NCBI GenBank assembly: GCA_018065685.1
Contig: JAGHSU010000039.1
Coordinates: 1-6,047 of the forward strand
Source of the DNA: Candidatus Methanocorpusculum equi
GTDB lineage: Archaea > Halobacteriota > Methanomicrobia > Methanomicrobiales > Methanocorpusculaceae
Direction of reading: 5' to 3'
Length of the DNA stretch: 6,047 nt
Part shown: positions 5,805 to 6,047 of the stretch, one piece after another
How the letters are laid out: each line of letters starts with the position of its first letter
Numbering within the stretch: the first letter of the stretch is position 1
The notes under the pieces: generated by a model
Told to the model about the DNA's origin: nothing
Database searches by the model: none
Seen by the model: the letters and a program-made list of their open reading frames with translations, nothing else
Position numbers and translations under genes: made by a program

Positions 5805-5832
5805 AACCGGAAATCAGAGAAGATTTCCGGTT
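5805..5832 (-). terminator. Perfect 11-bp stem-loop across the stop codon of the ABC ATPase gene
   Basis: AACCGGAAATC (5805-5815) and GATTTCCGGTT (5822-5832) are exact inverted copies around a 6-base loop. The TGA stop (5814-5816) lies inside the hairpin, so the last codons form one arm and the 3' untranslated start forms the other. The sequence after it (TTTACAG) is only weakly T-rich, so this may be an mRNA 3'-end stabiliser or processing structure rather than a classic terminator. Confidence 0.5.
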
Positions 5833-6047
5833 GCTTCCTGCAGCCGTTCAATCTCTGAGAGAATTTCCTTTCTGAGGCGCGCAAACTCTGCCGATGAGCG
5901 GTCACGCGGACGCGGGAGATTAATCGTGTAAATCGAGTTAACTTTTCCCGGTCTTGGCGAGAGGACTATGACCCTGTCTGAGAGATACACCGCTTCATCA
6001 ACACTGTGCGTTACAAAGAGGATTGTTTTCTTTGTCGCCTGCCAGAT
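5814..6047 (-). CDS. ABC transporter ATP-binding protein, nitrate/sulfonate/taurine type, C-terminal end (5' end outside window)
   Basis: The last 77 codons of an ABC ATPase run in one open frame from the right edge to TGA 5814-5816. The fragment begins IWQATKKTILFVTHSVDEAV, containing the H-loop His of VTH followed by DEAVYLSDRVIVLSPRPGKV, a signature of importer ATPases for nitrate, sulfonates, taurine or thiamine-like precursors (COG1116 family). The end (residues 50-77) is a charged helical tail. Walker A, Walker B and the LSGGQ signature lie outside the window, so activity and substrate cannot be judged. The gene would power an inner-membrane permease with a substrate-binding protein, probably encoded upstream of it. 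The stop codon is inside a perfect hairpin. Confidence 0.9.
   Translation of the reverse strand: MWQATKKTILFVTHSVDEAVYLSDRVIVLSPRPGKVNSIYTINLPRPRDRSSAEFARLRKEILSEIERLQEATGNLL

Overview
The window is from an archaeon, most likely a methanogen of the Methanomicrobiales. Methanocorpusculum or a relative is a guess from protein style, not a demonstrated assignment. The archaeal markers are an L10e-type uL16 ribosomal protein, an archaeal single-domain diaminopyrimidine reductase for riboflavin/F420 synthesis, TATA-like boxes close to start codons, and T-run terminators with no classic hairpin. Every gene I can support is on the minus strand, so the order of transcription runs from the right end to the left end.

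From right to left: the last 77 codons of an ABC transporter ATPase of the nitrate/sulfonate/taurine type (5814-6047, cut by the window edge), with a perfect 11-bp inverted repeat across its stop codon; a promoter region with an inverted repeat around a TATA-like box; ribosomal protein L10e (5182-5682), followed by a T10 terminator; a gene-free spacer with G-rich tracts (4972-5181); a likely two-gene unit of a 66-aa conserved protein of unknown function (4771-4971) and arfC (4051-4740), closed by a T-rich tandem repeat; an easily missed 44-aa single-span membrane protein (3786-3920); a 257-bp spacer with several short repeats (3529-3785); and a pyrimidine unit, pyrC (2320-3528) overlapping carB (2323 to the left edge) by ATGA.

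pyrC and carB act in de novo UMP synthesis. CarB makes carbamoyl phosphate (also used for arginine), and dihydroorotase catalyses the third step. arfC serves flavin and deazaflavin (F420) synthesis, and L10e is a core 50S protein.

The most notable feature is that carB, as written, is broken twice. A one-base deletion near 1649 shifts the frame inside the first ATP-grasp domain. An in-frame TGA at 57-59 replaces the glycine expected after the Val-Cys-Asp motif in the second half. The reading frame on both sides of each lesion is otherwise well conserved, so either the gene was inactivated very recently or the sequence contains errors. I see no new defence, mobile or biosynthetic system here. 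The other observations are short regulatory-looking repeats and two small proteins.
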